A DNA stretch of 64,000 nt, from NCBI GenBank assembly GCA_030268105.1, contig BSDZ01000103.1, positions 2,670,501-2,734,500 on the forward strand. Reading direction: 5' to 3'. This document shows, piece after piece, positions 53,987 to 64,000 of this stretch. The DNA comes from Volvox africanus (taxonomy: Eukaryota; Chlorophyta; Chlorophyceae; Chlamydomonadales; Volvocaceae). The first letter of the stretch is position 1. Each line of letters opens with the position of its first letter. A model generated the notes under the pieces. It did no database searches. It saw only the letters and a program-made list of their open reading frames with translations, and had not been told where the DNA came from. A program made the position numbers and the translations under genes.

Positions 53987-54915
53987 TGCGAGGGTGGAGA
54001 GAATGGAGAGATTGAGAGTGGACGACAGTTGGCGGATGCGAGGAGTATTGGAAGCACGAACACTTTTCAGCTAGGATGCAACCTCCTCTCACTGCCAGCT
54101 TGCCTACCTACCCCAGGGGGGGGACTAGGAACAGAACCTAAACATCCTCACCCTCTCAATAGGATGGATACATAGGGTAAGAGGGACGACAACACCAGCT
54201 GAGGCAAAAGAGAGGCCACTCCGTGACCAGCGGCCTCAGTCTCTGATGGAACGAATATGTGAGGAGGTACAACATGTGGCAGCTACCTAACAAGCAAAGC
54301 AAGGATCCAGGTGGCAAACCAGTGACCAGCACGCAACACAGCGACCAGTGACCAGCACGCAACACAGCAAAGATTCATACTTTGATCAGCAGGAGGTATA
54401 TAGAAAAATAAGTATAAATAAATATATACATATATGCATTACATAAATACATATAAGAGTTTAGGGATTTAGGGTTTTAAAAAAAGAAACCCAATACATA
54501 CAATACATATACGATTTTACAAAGGTTGCATGGTGACTGTTTCGACATCCATCCCTGCAGGATGTCACTGACGCTCTGCACACATGAGGCAGCAGCGTGC
54601 AGTACACAAGCTAAAGAACGCGACTGTGAGACAACCTGTGAGAGAACCTGCATGCTGGGATATGTAGTAAATGTACATTAGCAGTGTGCAAGAGGTAGGG
54701 TGAGGGCTTGTGGCTGTAATATCCTGCCTGGGGGCTTTACGGGTTGTATCCAGGATGGAACGTGCATGCTCATCTATCGATTATGTGGTAGGCCTCTTGA
54801 GATGCTGAGCAGGTGCTTCTGCACCTTTATATTGTGTTGGCGTGTTCTGGTTATGTACGATGAAGACTACGGGCCTTTCGGGCCTTTGCTTAGGTGAATA
54901 TATAAGCCCTATATA

Positions 54916-55731
54916 TGTTGTACCACTGTTTGATCGTCGCCCATGCAGAGGTAGACTCGAGTCCACCGAAGTATGAGCAAACGTGACATAAGCATACTAG
55001 TGTGATATATCCGCGTATATCTAGCTAGATTAACATCCCTCACCGTTACTTGTGGCATCACGCTGTCAGTCACGTACGTTTGACGTAGAGTCAACATCGA
55101 TGCAGGACATCATTATGGCATAATCCATCAAGGAATAATATTCGATATATTATTGCATCATTGGTATCATGGATAAGGCGTGCACAAGGGAATGCGATGC
55201 TTGTGATAGTTAGTTAGTTAGAATAGCGATATTCAGACCTTCGCACCTTACATACGTTGCAACCGTTTATCTCATGAATTACGCAATAATCAAAAGAGTG
55301 CTTTGCTAGTACTCACACTTGGGATCGGGATCCAGTGTGACTTGTACTGCACATCAGCATCGCGAGCATGATAGGTGTGAGGACGGCCGCCTAGAGACCG
55401 ATGTCTAATCAAGTACTACTTTGGATAAGTACTATACGCATACTTATCTCCATTCTATATACATACATACGTTCTATCTATTAAAGATTGGCCTGAGCAA
55501 TTTCTGCATAGCACCATCAGCCGTATTATGAACGCTGCCCGCGGGGTCTGACGGCCGACTACCCTTTGGCAATTGTAAATCGTTGTAAGTTGAATCTTTC
55601 CTTGCTCTGAAGTCTTCCACTGTCACACTACTCGCATCTGTGTGCTTTGCTGTTTGCTAGCACCTCGGCACTATAAGCTAACACTCAGACGTGCAGATTT
55701 AGTGCATGAGCGAAGAAGAAGGGATACAACA
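54916..55731 (+). repeat. Solo LTR family C
   Basis: Shares the TACTATACGC insertion with the copy at 45230, not with its neighbour at 53160. Confidence 0.9.
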
Positions 55732-56172
55732 ATATATACGACAGAGATACAGCAGTGGCCCTGCTTGGAAACTCACAAGCTCTACCTGCTGGCCCTGCTT
55801 GGAAACATGTGGTGCGTATAGTCCTGCGTACATCACAGCTGAGCAAGCATGCAGGGTGTAGCTAGGTGCAGCGTGTCTTCACGACGTGTGTATGTGAAAA
55901 CAACAGCCCATACGAGATGGGGTAATAGCATGCACGTACCTGGCTCTCCCTCACTGTGGTATGACTGTAGTTTCATGCTGGACATTATTCGTTTGCGGCC
56001 TCCAAGGCAGGTTCTGGTACCGTTGGGTCAGCAGGCAGGGTCAACCTGATTTGTACGAAGATGAATGGCGGTACGCTGGGTTGCGTTGGGTGATTGTTAG
56101 GTTGTTAGACCGGTGTGTTATGGGTGTGTTGTTAGCAAGCGGGGGCGGCGATCTGCGATGTGCCTCAGCACG

Positions 56173-56245
56173 GCCCGGTTAGCTCAGTCGGTAGAGCGCA
56201 AGGCTCTTAACCTTGTGGTCGTGGGTTCGAGCCCCACATTGGGCG
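56173..56245 (+). tRNA. tRNA-Lys(CTT)
   Basis: Intact copy, same as 38756. Confidence 0.93.
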
Positions 56246-56528
56246 TGCGAGGGTGGAGAGAATGGAGAGATTGAGAGTGGACGACAGTTGGCGGATGCGA
56301 GGAGTATTGGAAGCACGAACACTTTTCAGCTAGGATGCAACCTCCTCTCACTGCCAGCTTGCCTACCTACCCCAGGGGGGGGTAGGTAGGCAACAGGAAC
56401 AGAACCTAAACATCCTCACCCTCTCAATAGGATGGATACATAGGGTAAGAGGGACGACAACACCAGCTGAGGCAAAAGAGAGGCCACTCCGTGACCAGCA
56501 GCCTCAGTCTCTGATGGAACGAATATGT

Positions 56529-57352
56529 TGTTGTACCTCTCGTTCACGTTTGCTCATAAGTATTTGCACGTCTGGAGACTTTCAACACCGATGCGCGAGC
56601 ACTTGCAAGTACAGCAAGGCAAGCGAGAGCAAACAGAGACAGCGGAAGACTTCAAGACGAAGAGAGATATAACTTACAGTCTTACAGATCGGAACGATGC
56701 AATGGACGAAATCGCCATCAGCGCCGGAAGCAAGTAATCATCACGCGGCGGTGATTAGCGAAGTTCAGGCTTAGCTCGGGCTAAGTAGAATAGCGTATAG
56801 CAATAGTAATATAGAACACACGAGTGTTCTCCGGTATCGAATGTCTTGTCTTGCTTAGCCGTCCTCGCATCTGTTATACTCGCAGTATCGCAATGCCGTA
56901 CGATTCACATTAGGAGGCCGATCCTAGATGTGACAATCCTACTGCGTATAGGCGATGTCTACGCATAACAACGTATAAGCCTTTCCGGCATTCGCATGAT
57001 GCAAGGGTCCGGATAACGATATCCGGTTGCAGGGCATGTATCGCGATGAGTGCAGCGCTCTCAACGTGTGCTGTAATGAAGTAATATTATATCAGATAAT
57101 ATTACTTATCGTTTCGTAGCACGAGCATAATGCGCACTTCAATGCTTCGGGCTTTCATGCATGCTAGGCGGATTTGCCATGATGCGATGTCGCGATGGAT
57201 AATGACAACATGCCAAATGCATATATAAATGTACACGAATACATTTATATCATGCAGATTCATTCATATGCAATGTGTTCATCACAATAGCACTTCGCCT
57301 TGTAGGATCACATGATCCTACGCATCGGCGGGAAACTAACCGTAGCACAACA
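56529..57352 (-). repeat. LTR family B, left (3') LTR of B4
   Basis: TGTTGTACCTCTCG to TAGCACAACA, 824 bp, then the polypurine tract (AATTACCCCCCCTCCC on this strand). Confidence 0.93.
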
Positions 57353-57411
57353 ATTACCCCCCCTCCCGTATGCAGCGTCCTTGCTGCATCATACAGCATC
57401 GACTGCAGGGG

Positions 57412-60400
57412 TCATTGGGCTTGCGTGGCACGTTTGCGGGCTTCTTCGAGCAGGGGCTTCATGTCCTGTGAGAAGTTGCGTGCTGGTTCCCATGAGTTGT
57501 GCTCGTCGGTATACCCTGTCCACTTAACCAAGTACTCGTGTACTGTCCGCTTACGTCGGATTCGGCCCACACGACGCGCGCGATAATCTAACACCCGCTC
57601 CACATCGTAAAACTTCTGTTTACCAGCGATCCAGGTCTCGGGAACTGGTTCGATCGCTGCGGGGGCGTTAGCAGGCTCAGGGACGGGTTCCGTACCACGA
57701 TACGGACGAACAAGCGATACGTGAAACGTGGGGTGAATGGTCATATCAGCGGGCAATGCAAGCTCCACAGCCACATTCCCAACCATGCGCACGACAGGAT
57801 ACGGACCAATCCAGCGGGGTAAGAGTTTTCGGGATCCGTCGGCCAAGGAACGCAAGTTCTTGGTGCTTAGCAACACGAGTTGCCCTTCCGAAAACGTCAC
57901 ATCCTGCTTGGATTTGTTGTAATATTCCGTCGTTCGTTGCTGCGCCGCGTCCAAACATGACTTCGCGTCTGTGATTCGGGACATAAAAGACTTGGCAAAA
58001 AGTTTAGCAGCAGGCACGTTCACTTCCAACTCACGCCACACGGGTAGCGCGGGATGAAATCCGTAGTTGAGAAAGAACGGACTTTTTGCCTGTTGAGCGG
58101 TTCACAGCGTTGTTAAGCGCGAATTCTGCCGCAGTCAAATACGTATCCCAAACAAGTGGTGTGCGACCAGCATAATTGCGCAACATATCACCCAACGTGC
58201 GATTTGTGCGTTCGGTTTGACCATCAGTCTGCGGGTGATACGCCGTGCTTAGGTTGACGCGCATGCCAACTAGTTTGCAGAGCGCTTCCCAAAACTTAGA
58301 CGTGAACTGCCCACCGCGGTCCGAAATCACATTTTTGGGAACCCCGTGTAACCGAACCGCATTGTCAAAAAACAAACGTGCGGTTTGCTCAGCCGTGCAG
58401 GATGATGTGCATGGTGCTAGGTGAACCATCTTAGTCAGACGATCGACCATTACGAACACCGCATCGTATCCCCCCTCAGTTTTGGGCAGCGCGACTACGA
58501 AGTCCATGGAAACACTTTCCCAAGGCGCATCCGGGACAGGCAACGGTTGCAACAACCCATGGCCCTTACCGGACAAAGCCTTATTGTGCTGGCACAGACT
58601 GCATGTCTGGACGAAGTTCGCCGCATCCTTAGCCAAACGAGGCCACGAAAAGGAACGTTGCACCAAGTCGATCAATCGCTTGCTACCAGGGTGTCCTGCT
58701 AACGGGTCCTCGTGGAACCGCGCAAGGATGTCGTAGCGTAGCGCATCGTCGTTCGGAACGACGATTTGCATAGCTGCACCCTCCGTCCGTAGCCAAAGGC
58801 CATTCTGCTTGCGAAGGTTTTCTACATTAGCCGGGTCCGCGAACCAGGCGTCTGCGTTGTAGGCAACCTTCAACCGCTCCGCAAGGTCCGTCGCGATCGG
58901 TACCTCCTCGCTACGCGGCCGCACGACGGGCGCTGCCAAAATTGCAGTGTGTAGCGACGGATGTCGACTGAGAGCATCGGCAATATTCAATTTACCAGAA
59001 ATATACTCCCAGGTGCAGTCGAACCTAGCTAGGTATTCCATCCACCTAGCCTGACGGCGGTTCAACATCGGAACGCTTTGCAAAAACGTTAGGGGCTTAT
59101 GGTCAGTCTTTAAAGTAAACGGGCGTCCCTCGAGGTAACAGCGCCATTCCTTTAAAGCATGCAGCACGGCCAGAAGCTCCTGTTCCCCGGTGGTGTAGCG
59201 AATCTCCGCACCAGAAAACCTTTTACTCGTGAAGGCGATCGGTCGCCCTTCCTGTAACAATACAGCGCCGCTTCCAAATATTGAGGCATCAGACACTACC
59301 TCAACACGAAATGGCAACGAGTAATCAGGGAATGCAAGGGTGACATCTTCGGCAACGATTCGTTTGAGCTCTTCGAATGCCTGCTGGCGACGTCCACGAC
59401 TCGAGCGAAACGAAAACGCCTTTGTGAGTTAAGTTAGTAAGCGGGGCCGCAATGATGGAATATTTTTCAATGAACTTTCGGAAATAATTGGTCAAGCCAA
59501 GGAACTTACACAGCTCCGTGAGGTTCTGAGGCGCGGGCCAATCGCGAACCACGGCGACCTTCCGCGGGTCCATCTTCACACCGGTGGCCGACACAATGTG
59601 GCCCAAATATTCCACCTGAGGCTGCACCCAAAAGCATTTGGCGCGTTTAGCAAACAATTGCTCCCGCCTCATAACGTCGAGCACAAGCCGAAGATGCTCC
59701 AAGTGCTCCTCGCGCGTCTTAGAATATACCAAGATGTCATCCAGGTAGCAAACAACGAACCTGTCGATAAACGGCCTAAACATTCGGTCCATAACCGCCT
59801 GAAACGTCGCAGGGGCATTAGTCAAACCAAACGATAGGACCGTATACTCAAAGTGACGGAAGGGCGTCCGAAAAGCGGTTTTCGGGATATCAGAGGCAGC
59901 GATGCGAATCTGATTGTAGCCCTGTTGTAAGTCAATTGAGGAAAAATAAGCCGAGCCCTTCAGCTTATCCAACAGGTCGTCAACGCGTGGCAAAGGGTAG
60001 CGATTTTTCACCGTATTCACATTTAACCCCCGGTAATCAATGCACATGCGCAAGGTCCCATCCTTCTTACCGACAAACAAAATCGGTGCAGAATACGGGG
60101 ATGTACTGGGGCGTATCATACCCTTCGCGAGCAAATCCGTCACCTGGCGCTTCACCTCGTCCAGCTCCAATGGACTCAACCTGTACATTGGCCGGGCCGT
60201 AGGCTGCGCTCCAGGCACGAAAGGGATTGTGTGATCAACAGGACGCATAGGTGGTAGGCCAGGGATATCTTTAAAGACGTCCTCATATTGCGACAGTAGG
60301 GCCTCAACCTCACGATCCGCAGAAATCTGCGCGGTGGTGGCACAACAGCTCACCCGCGGCCTTAAAAGCAGTCCGTGGGCACCCTTCCGTAACAAACGGA

Positions 60401-61469
60401 CGGCCTCCTTACGCCCGACAAGCTCTGGTTCGATTCGCGTGGCCATTGCAGTCACAGCGAAATTAACCATAGGCACCGCCTCAGTTTCGCCCTCCTTTGG
60501 TGTGACATGTTCGAAGGACAGGAAAGGTACCTTAATCGACAGAGTACCCTTGCACATATGCAGGGTTGCGGTCTCCATGTCGATGCGCGCGCGGTACTGC
60601 CGTAATGTCGACGACCCCATTATGTACGGTGCAGTCTCTGCTAAGCCCTGCAGCACGTACGGCCGGGTCACAACACGCAAAGGGCCTATCGATAGGCTAA
60701 GGGTAGTCCTGCCCACGATGGGATGCTTACCCCCGTCAGCAAGGGTAACCTGTGGACAATCAGACGACTCTGGGGACAACACCAGCGCATTCACCTCTGC
60801 GACAGAGATGAAGTCGTCGCTGGCACCGGTGTCAACAAGTGCCTTCAGAGTACGGCCATTCAAACCGATCTGAACCACAGGGACACGGTTATCTACGAGC
60901 GACTGCCCAGCAGACAACGTCAGTGCACTTAGGGCGGGTCCGTAACCTACGGCACCCCCGTCAGGAGCTTTGTACCAAACGTCAACCGAGTAGGATGTGC
61001 TTGGCCACGGAGCCAGCGTACCCTCCCGATCCACACCATTAAACAAAACGGTGCCCGGCTCGAACCGGTGGACATGCCGCATACCCCTTAACGATGCCTC
61101 TGCCTTGCGCCGACAGAAAGCAGGGAGTAATACACATGCGGCAGTGCCTGGATATTGACGCCTACATCTCCTGTATATGGCCAACTGTTCCGACATCTCA
61201 CGCAGAGACGAGGGGATGAACAAAACCACGTGGTTAGACAGATCGATAGACGACAGGGGACGGCGAGGTGTAAACAAATTACACAACGGGTCGAAGCAGA
61301 GAAGTCCCGTGCGTCCGTCAAGCGTGATGCGTCGCGCAATGACTCGCTCGATGTGTCCAAGTACACAAGGCAACAATGCCTTAACGGCTGGCCACAAGGA
61401 TGACCACCGACCACGCGTTAGTTCAGAAATCCCAGGTGGTGCCCCCTCCGCAGGAACCCGGGCAAGCCC
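57412..61469 (-). pseudogene. pol: B4 Pol (two frameshifts)
   Basis: In frame with gag after UAG 61470-61472. The N-terminal domain covers 61080-61400 (VVLFIPSSLREMSEQLAIYR). The protease DTGASDDFIS is near 60800-60840, RT YLDDILVYS near 59725, then RNase H (DASIFGSG, TDHKPLTFL), the integrase zinc finger (CSLCQHNK), the core (MDFVVAL, ISDRGGQF, DGQTERTNR), GPY/F and the chromodomain (YLVKWTGYTDEHNSWEP). A 5-nt loss near 59388 and one extra T in a T run near 58083 break the frame. Otherwise the catalytic residues are all kept. Confidence 0.92.
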
Positions 61470-61472
61470 CTA
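61431..61472 (-). promoter_or_regulatory. UAG readthrough signal, element B4
   Basis: AAA-UAG-GGG, a 7-nt spacer, CCCGGG (61457-61462) pairing with CCUGGG (61431-61436) through one G-U pair. Confidence 0.7.
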
Positions 61473-62368
61473 TTTCGGCTGAGGTACAAACGGCGGCATT
61501 AGCGGGCAATCCTTCGTGGAATGACTCTCCGCACACCGTAGACAAACGTTGGCCAATTTTCGACGCTCGAATTCGGAATGATTGCAATTCCATTTTGGCA
61601 TATACGTGTCGTCCGTGCGAGTCTGCTTCGCATTGGGGACGGAACGCTGTGCGGCTGCCATCGACGGCGCACCACCACGCTTCCTGTTTTTAGCCGGGTC
61701 CGAGCTCGGACCTGCTCCTCCTGACCCATGGACACCCGAGCTAGCGCCCCCGCGCGCCTGGCGTTGCCGGTTGCTGCGTCGCGTCGCGGCAGTAGGCGTG
61801 GGGCGGGTCGCTCTGAAGTCCTGGTCAAGAGCTACGGCTTCCCCAAGCGGATCCTGCACTTGCACGGCATTTGCACGAGGGGCAGACTTGACTTCTTCCT
61901 CACCGGCAAGGAGTCGTATCTCCGTGCCCTTAGCAAAAACGACCAAAGCATCATACGACTTGATCTGCGCTCCAACCAAGTCAGTAGCGCACCATTTAGC
62001 CAAAAGTTTCGTCAGGCCTCGCCTAAACCAAAAGACACGCTCGGATTCAGTGAGGTCAGCAATGGGAGTCACAAGTGCTTCGAAGCGTGACTGGTACGCA
62101 GGTACATTTTCATCCCGACGCATGTGGTAGCTACCGGCTGCCAAAACCTTACGAGCTTCCACATCGCGTGCTTGAACCTCAGTAGCGAATCGTGCGAGCA
62201 AAGCGGCGACCAACTCGTCAAAAGTATAGTTGCCCCGGGCGTTGGTCCAATTGCGATACCAGTCCTTCGCTGAGCCCTCGAGGGTGTTACCAACGAAGAG
62301 ACACCTGATACCGTCATTATCGCCACCATGAACAGCCTGGAGATACTTTTTAGCGTCACTCACGTACG
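61470..62368 (-). pseudogene. gag: B4 Gag, N-terminus cut by B6
   Basis: The frame runs from VSDAKKYLQAVHG at the break through CLFVGNTLEGSAKDWYRNWT, YQSRFEALVTPI and a Gly/Ser/Arg-rich part to the short knuckle CLRC-AES-H-STKD-C and UAG. No internal stop. The 5' part of gag and the leader lie on the far side of the B6 insertion, beyond the window. Confidence 0.88.
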
Positions 62369-63192
62369 TGTTGTGCTACGGTTCATTTCCCGCCGACGCG
62401 TAGGTCGACGCGACCCTACGAGGCGAAGTGCTTTTGTGATGAACGCATTGCATATGAATGAATCTGCATGATATAAATGTATTCGCATACATTTATATAT
62501 GCATCTGGCATGTTGTCATTATCCATCGCGACATCGCATCATGGCAAATCCGCCTAGCATGCATGAATAACCGAAGCATTGAAGTGCGCATTATGCTCGT
62601 GCTACAAAACGATAAGTAATATTATCTGATATAATATTACTTCATTTAAGCACACGTTGAGAGCGCCGCACTCGTCGCGATACATGCCCCGCAACCGGAT
62701 ATCGTTATCCGGACCCTTGCATCATGCGAATGCCGGAAAGGCTTATACGTTGTTATGTGTAGACATCGCCTAGACGCAGTAGGGTTGTCACATCTAGGAT
62801 CGGCCTCCTAATGTGAATCGTACGGCATTGCGATGCTGCGAGTATAACAGATGCGAGGACGGCTAAGCAAGATAAGACATTCGATACCGGAGAACACTCG
62901 CGTGTTCTATATTACTATTGCTATACGCTATTCTACTTAGCCCGAGCTAAGCCTGAACTTCGCTAATCACCGCCGCGTGATGATTGCTTGCTTCCGGCGC
63001 TGACGGCGACTTCGTCCATTGCATAGTTCCGATTCGTAAGACTGTAAGTTATATCTCTCTTCGTCTTGAAGTCTTCCGCTGTCTCTGTTTGCTCGCGCTT
63101 GCCTTGCTGTACTTGCAAGTGCTCGCGCATCGGTGTCTAAAGTCCCCAGACGTGCAGATACTTATGAGCAAACGCGAACGAGAGGTACAACA
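62369..63192 (+). repeat. LTR family B, 5' LTR of B6
   Basis: TGTTGTGCTACGG to GAGGTACAACA, 824 bp, the reverse complement of the other main B copies. Confidence 0.93.
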
Positions 63193-63195
63193 ATT

Positions 63196-63210
63196 TGGTA
63201 TCGAGACAGG
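63196..63210 (+). other. Primer binding site of B6
   Basis: TGGTATCGAGACAGG three bases after the LTR. Confidence 0.83.
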
Positions 63211-63259
63211 TTCGTTGCCTAACTGTCTCTCTTTGTCTAATCGGGAGTAGGTTCTTTCT

Positions 63260-63355
63260 ATGGCGAGTTCCAGCGACGAACCTCGAGGACCGCTAGATAC
63301 TTTTGCCGAAGACCTAGGCCGCGCCGTTTTGGACGCCGCCGCTTCCGGTTTGTAA
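63260..63355 (+). CDS. Leader mini-ORF of B6 (31 codons)
   Basis: MASSSDEPRGPLDTFAEDLG leads into RAVLDAAASGL-stop. It may be exon 1 of gag: G|GTTTGTAATTG (63348) to GTCGCAG|GTAATC (63419) removes 71 nt and joins in frame to NLSAPALLAAATETGVRPD, a region that has no ATG of its own. Confidence 0.62.
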   Translation: MASSSDEPRGPLDTFAEDLGRAVLDAAASGL

Positions 63356-63571
63356 TTGTTTAATTGCTTTTGCTTAGATTGCTGCACTTGTTGTGTAAGT
63401 GTACGCTCTGAGTCGCAGGTAATCTCAGTGCACCGGCATTGCTTGCCGCGGCGACTGAGACCGGCGTTCGTCCGGACCAGTTGGCGACTCTCATCGCCCA
63501 AACTACGGAGATCAGAACTCAGCTGGGCAAGTACTTGCTGAGTTTACTGAATCTTCTCAAGAGTACTGTCG

Positions 63572-63827
63572 GTAGGCTCACCGAACTGTTTTGTACTCTT
63601 GCCTTTGCGATAGAAGTCGGCTTCTATTACGCAAAACTAGGGTATCGTTTCGTGCTCCATGTCCGCGGAACACGACGATACGCCGCACACTAGCCTAGCT
63701 AGCCAACCCGATTTCGTTGTAGCTGCTAGAGCTTCGGATAGAGGTCTTGAGACTGTTGGCGCGCGAGCCACTCAAGAGCCCCTTTTCCTTCAGACCCCTG
63801 CTCACTTAATTGTGCCGCATTCAGCAG
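63572..63827 (+). other. Gag-leader intron, present in B6
   Basis: 256 nt, donor GTCG|GTAGGCTCA and acceptor TTCAGCAG|TGAACACA. Splicing gives LLKST-VVNTNMDN, exactly as in B1. The intron has an ATG at 63659 that opens an in-frame alternative Gag N-terminus. Confidence 0.78.
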
Positions 63828-64000
63828 TGAACACAAATATGGACAACACTGCTGGACCAAGGGTTCTGCCATTACCTCAAGCTCGAGGGCATGATGACAT
63901 CCCTGAGGTGATGAGATTGTCGATTCCCGTTCCTAGGCTCAATATTTCGCTGACCGACAAGACACCAGGGCATAGCATAGCCGATGCAACTCGTGCGTAC
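63659..64000 (+). CDS. gag: Gag, element B6 (unspliced start), partial
   Basis: MSAEHDDTPHTSLASQPDFV continues through LQTPAHLIVPHSAVNTNMDN into IPEVMRLSIPVPRLNISLTD and ADATRAY at the window end. The first 56 or so codons lie in the intron. It is homologous in protein sense to the A2 start (MSGRED, then SHLIVPLSAAAT), so the alternative N-terminus is shared by families A and B. Confidence 0.8.
   Translation, partial: MSAEHDDTPHTSLASQPDFVVAARASDRGLETVGARATQEPLFLQTPAHLIVPHSAVNTNMDNTAGPRVLPLPQARGHDDIPEVMRLSIPVPRLNISLTDKTPGHSIADATRAY

Larger units (their letters stand above)
52245..56528 (+). repeat. tRNA-Lys array units (right of the LINE)
   Basis: Two tRNA-bearing units with tRNAs 2259 bp apart. 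Contains solo LTR C copies at 52660-53472 (813 bp) and 54916-55731 (816 bp, extra TAT near 55430). It ends at TATGT (56524-56528) where B4 starts. Short open frames repeated in each unit are not supported as genes. Confidence 0.9.
56529..62368 (-). mobile_element. Element B4: B chromovirus, interrupted by B6
   Basis: The left LTR follows TATGT (56524-56528); pol and most of gag are present; the right part lies beyond the B6 insertion and outside the window. It is the best preserved B element here. Confidence 0.9.
62369..64000 (+). mobile_element. Element B6: + strand B chromovirus, partial (window end)
   Basis: 5' LTR, primer binding site, leader mini-ORF and the start of gag are present; the rest is outside. 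It is inserted in the B4 gag after GTACG (62364-62368). Confidence 0.9.

Overview
The window is eukaryotic nuclear DNA made almost entirely of nested retrotransposons. I found no host protein gene except one partial open frame at the left edge. The evidence for a eukaryote is Ty3/gypsy chromovirus gag-pol genes with chromodomains, an L1-like non-LTR element with an endonuclease-RT ORF2, intron-like sequences, and six copies of an intronless tRNA-Lys(CTT) with A and B boxes. The overall style would fit an alga or another plant-like protist, but nothing here fixes the species.

Layout. 1-496 (minus) is the start of a Josephin-type deubiquitinase frame. 500-4274 is a decayed + strand chromovirus (A1) with only its 5' LTR. 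4275-4440 is a piece of LTR family C. From 4441 to 56528 the base layer is a tandem array with a unit of about 2.26 kb that carries tRNA-Lys(CTT), a G/C hairpin and a solo LTR of family C. The array is cut by an A-family compound (5327-44642, target duplication GATGG/GATGA), by a non-LTR element (46582-52244, 13-bp duplication), and by a B-family element starting at 56529 (left duplication TATGT). Inside the A compound lie a solo LTR A (8380-9193, CAAAC), a full-length D element (9894-17062, GACAG), a full-length but gag-deleted B element B1 (21170-27713, ATAGG), a second B element B2 joined to a stray piece of the array (29655-39936), and a reversed solo LTR B (42040-42872, TTCTT). The B4 element at 56529 is itself entered by a + strand B element (B6, 62369 to the window end).

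The LTR elements share one plan: an LTR beginning TGTTGT and ending ACAACA, the same primer binding site TGGTATCGAGAC, a short 31-35 codon leader frame, Gag, one UAG stop, then Pol in the same frame. Pol carries a conserved N-terminal domain of unknown function, aspartic protease, RT, RNase H, integrase and chromodomain. Three features seem new or under-described. First, a UAG gag stop is followed after exactly 7 nt by a stem-loop whose pairing is kept by compensatory changes between families. Second, a gag-leader intron of about 250 nt is present in four copies and exactly missing in two; when retained it encodes a conserved alternative Gag N-terminus. Third, the leader mini-ORF is conserved and could supply the Gag start codon by splicing. 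The non-LTR element has a UAAUG ORF1/ORF2 overlap and a canonical C-terminal PIP box.

Most gag and pol copies are broken. The best preserved are D (one in-frame TGA in pol), the A2 gag, B4 pol (two frameshifts) and the intact LINE ORF2. All computation was by eye, and boundaries inside decayed regions are approximate.
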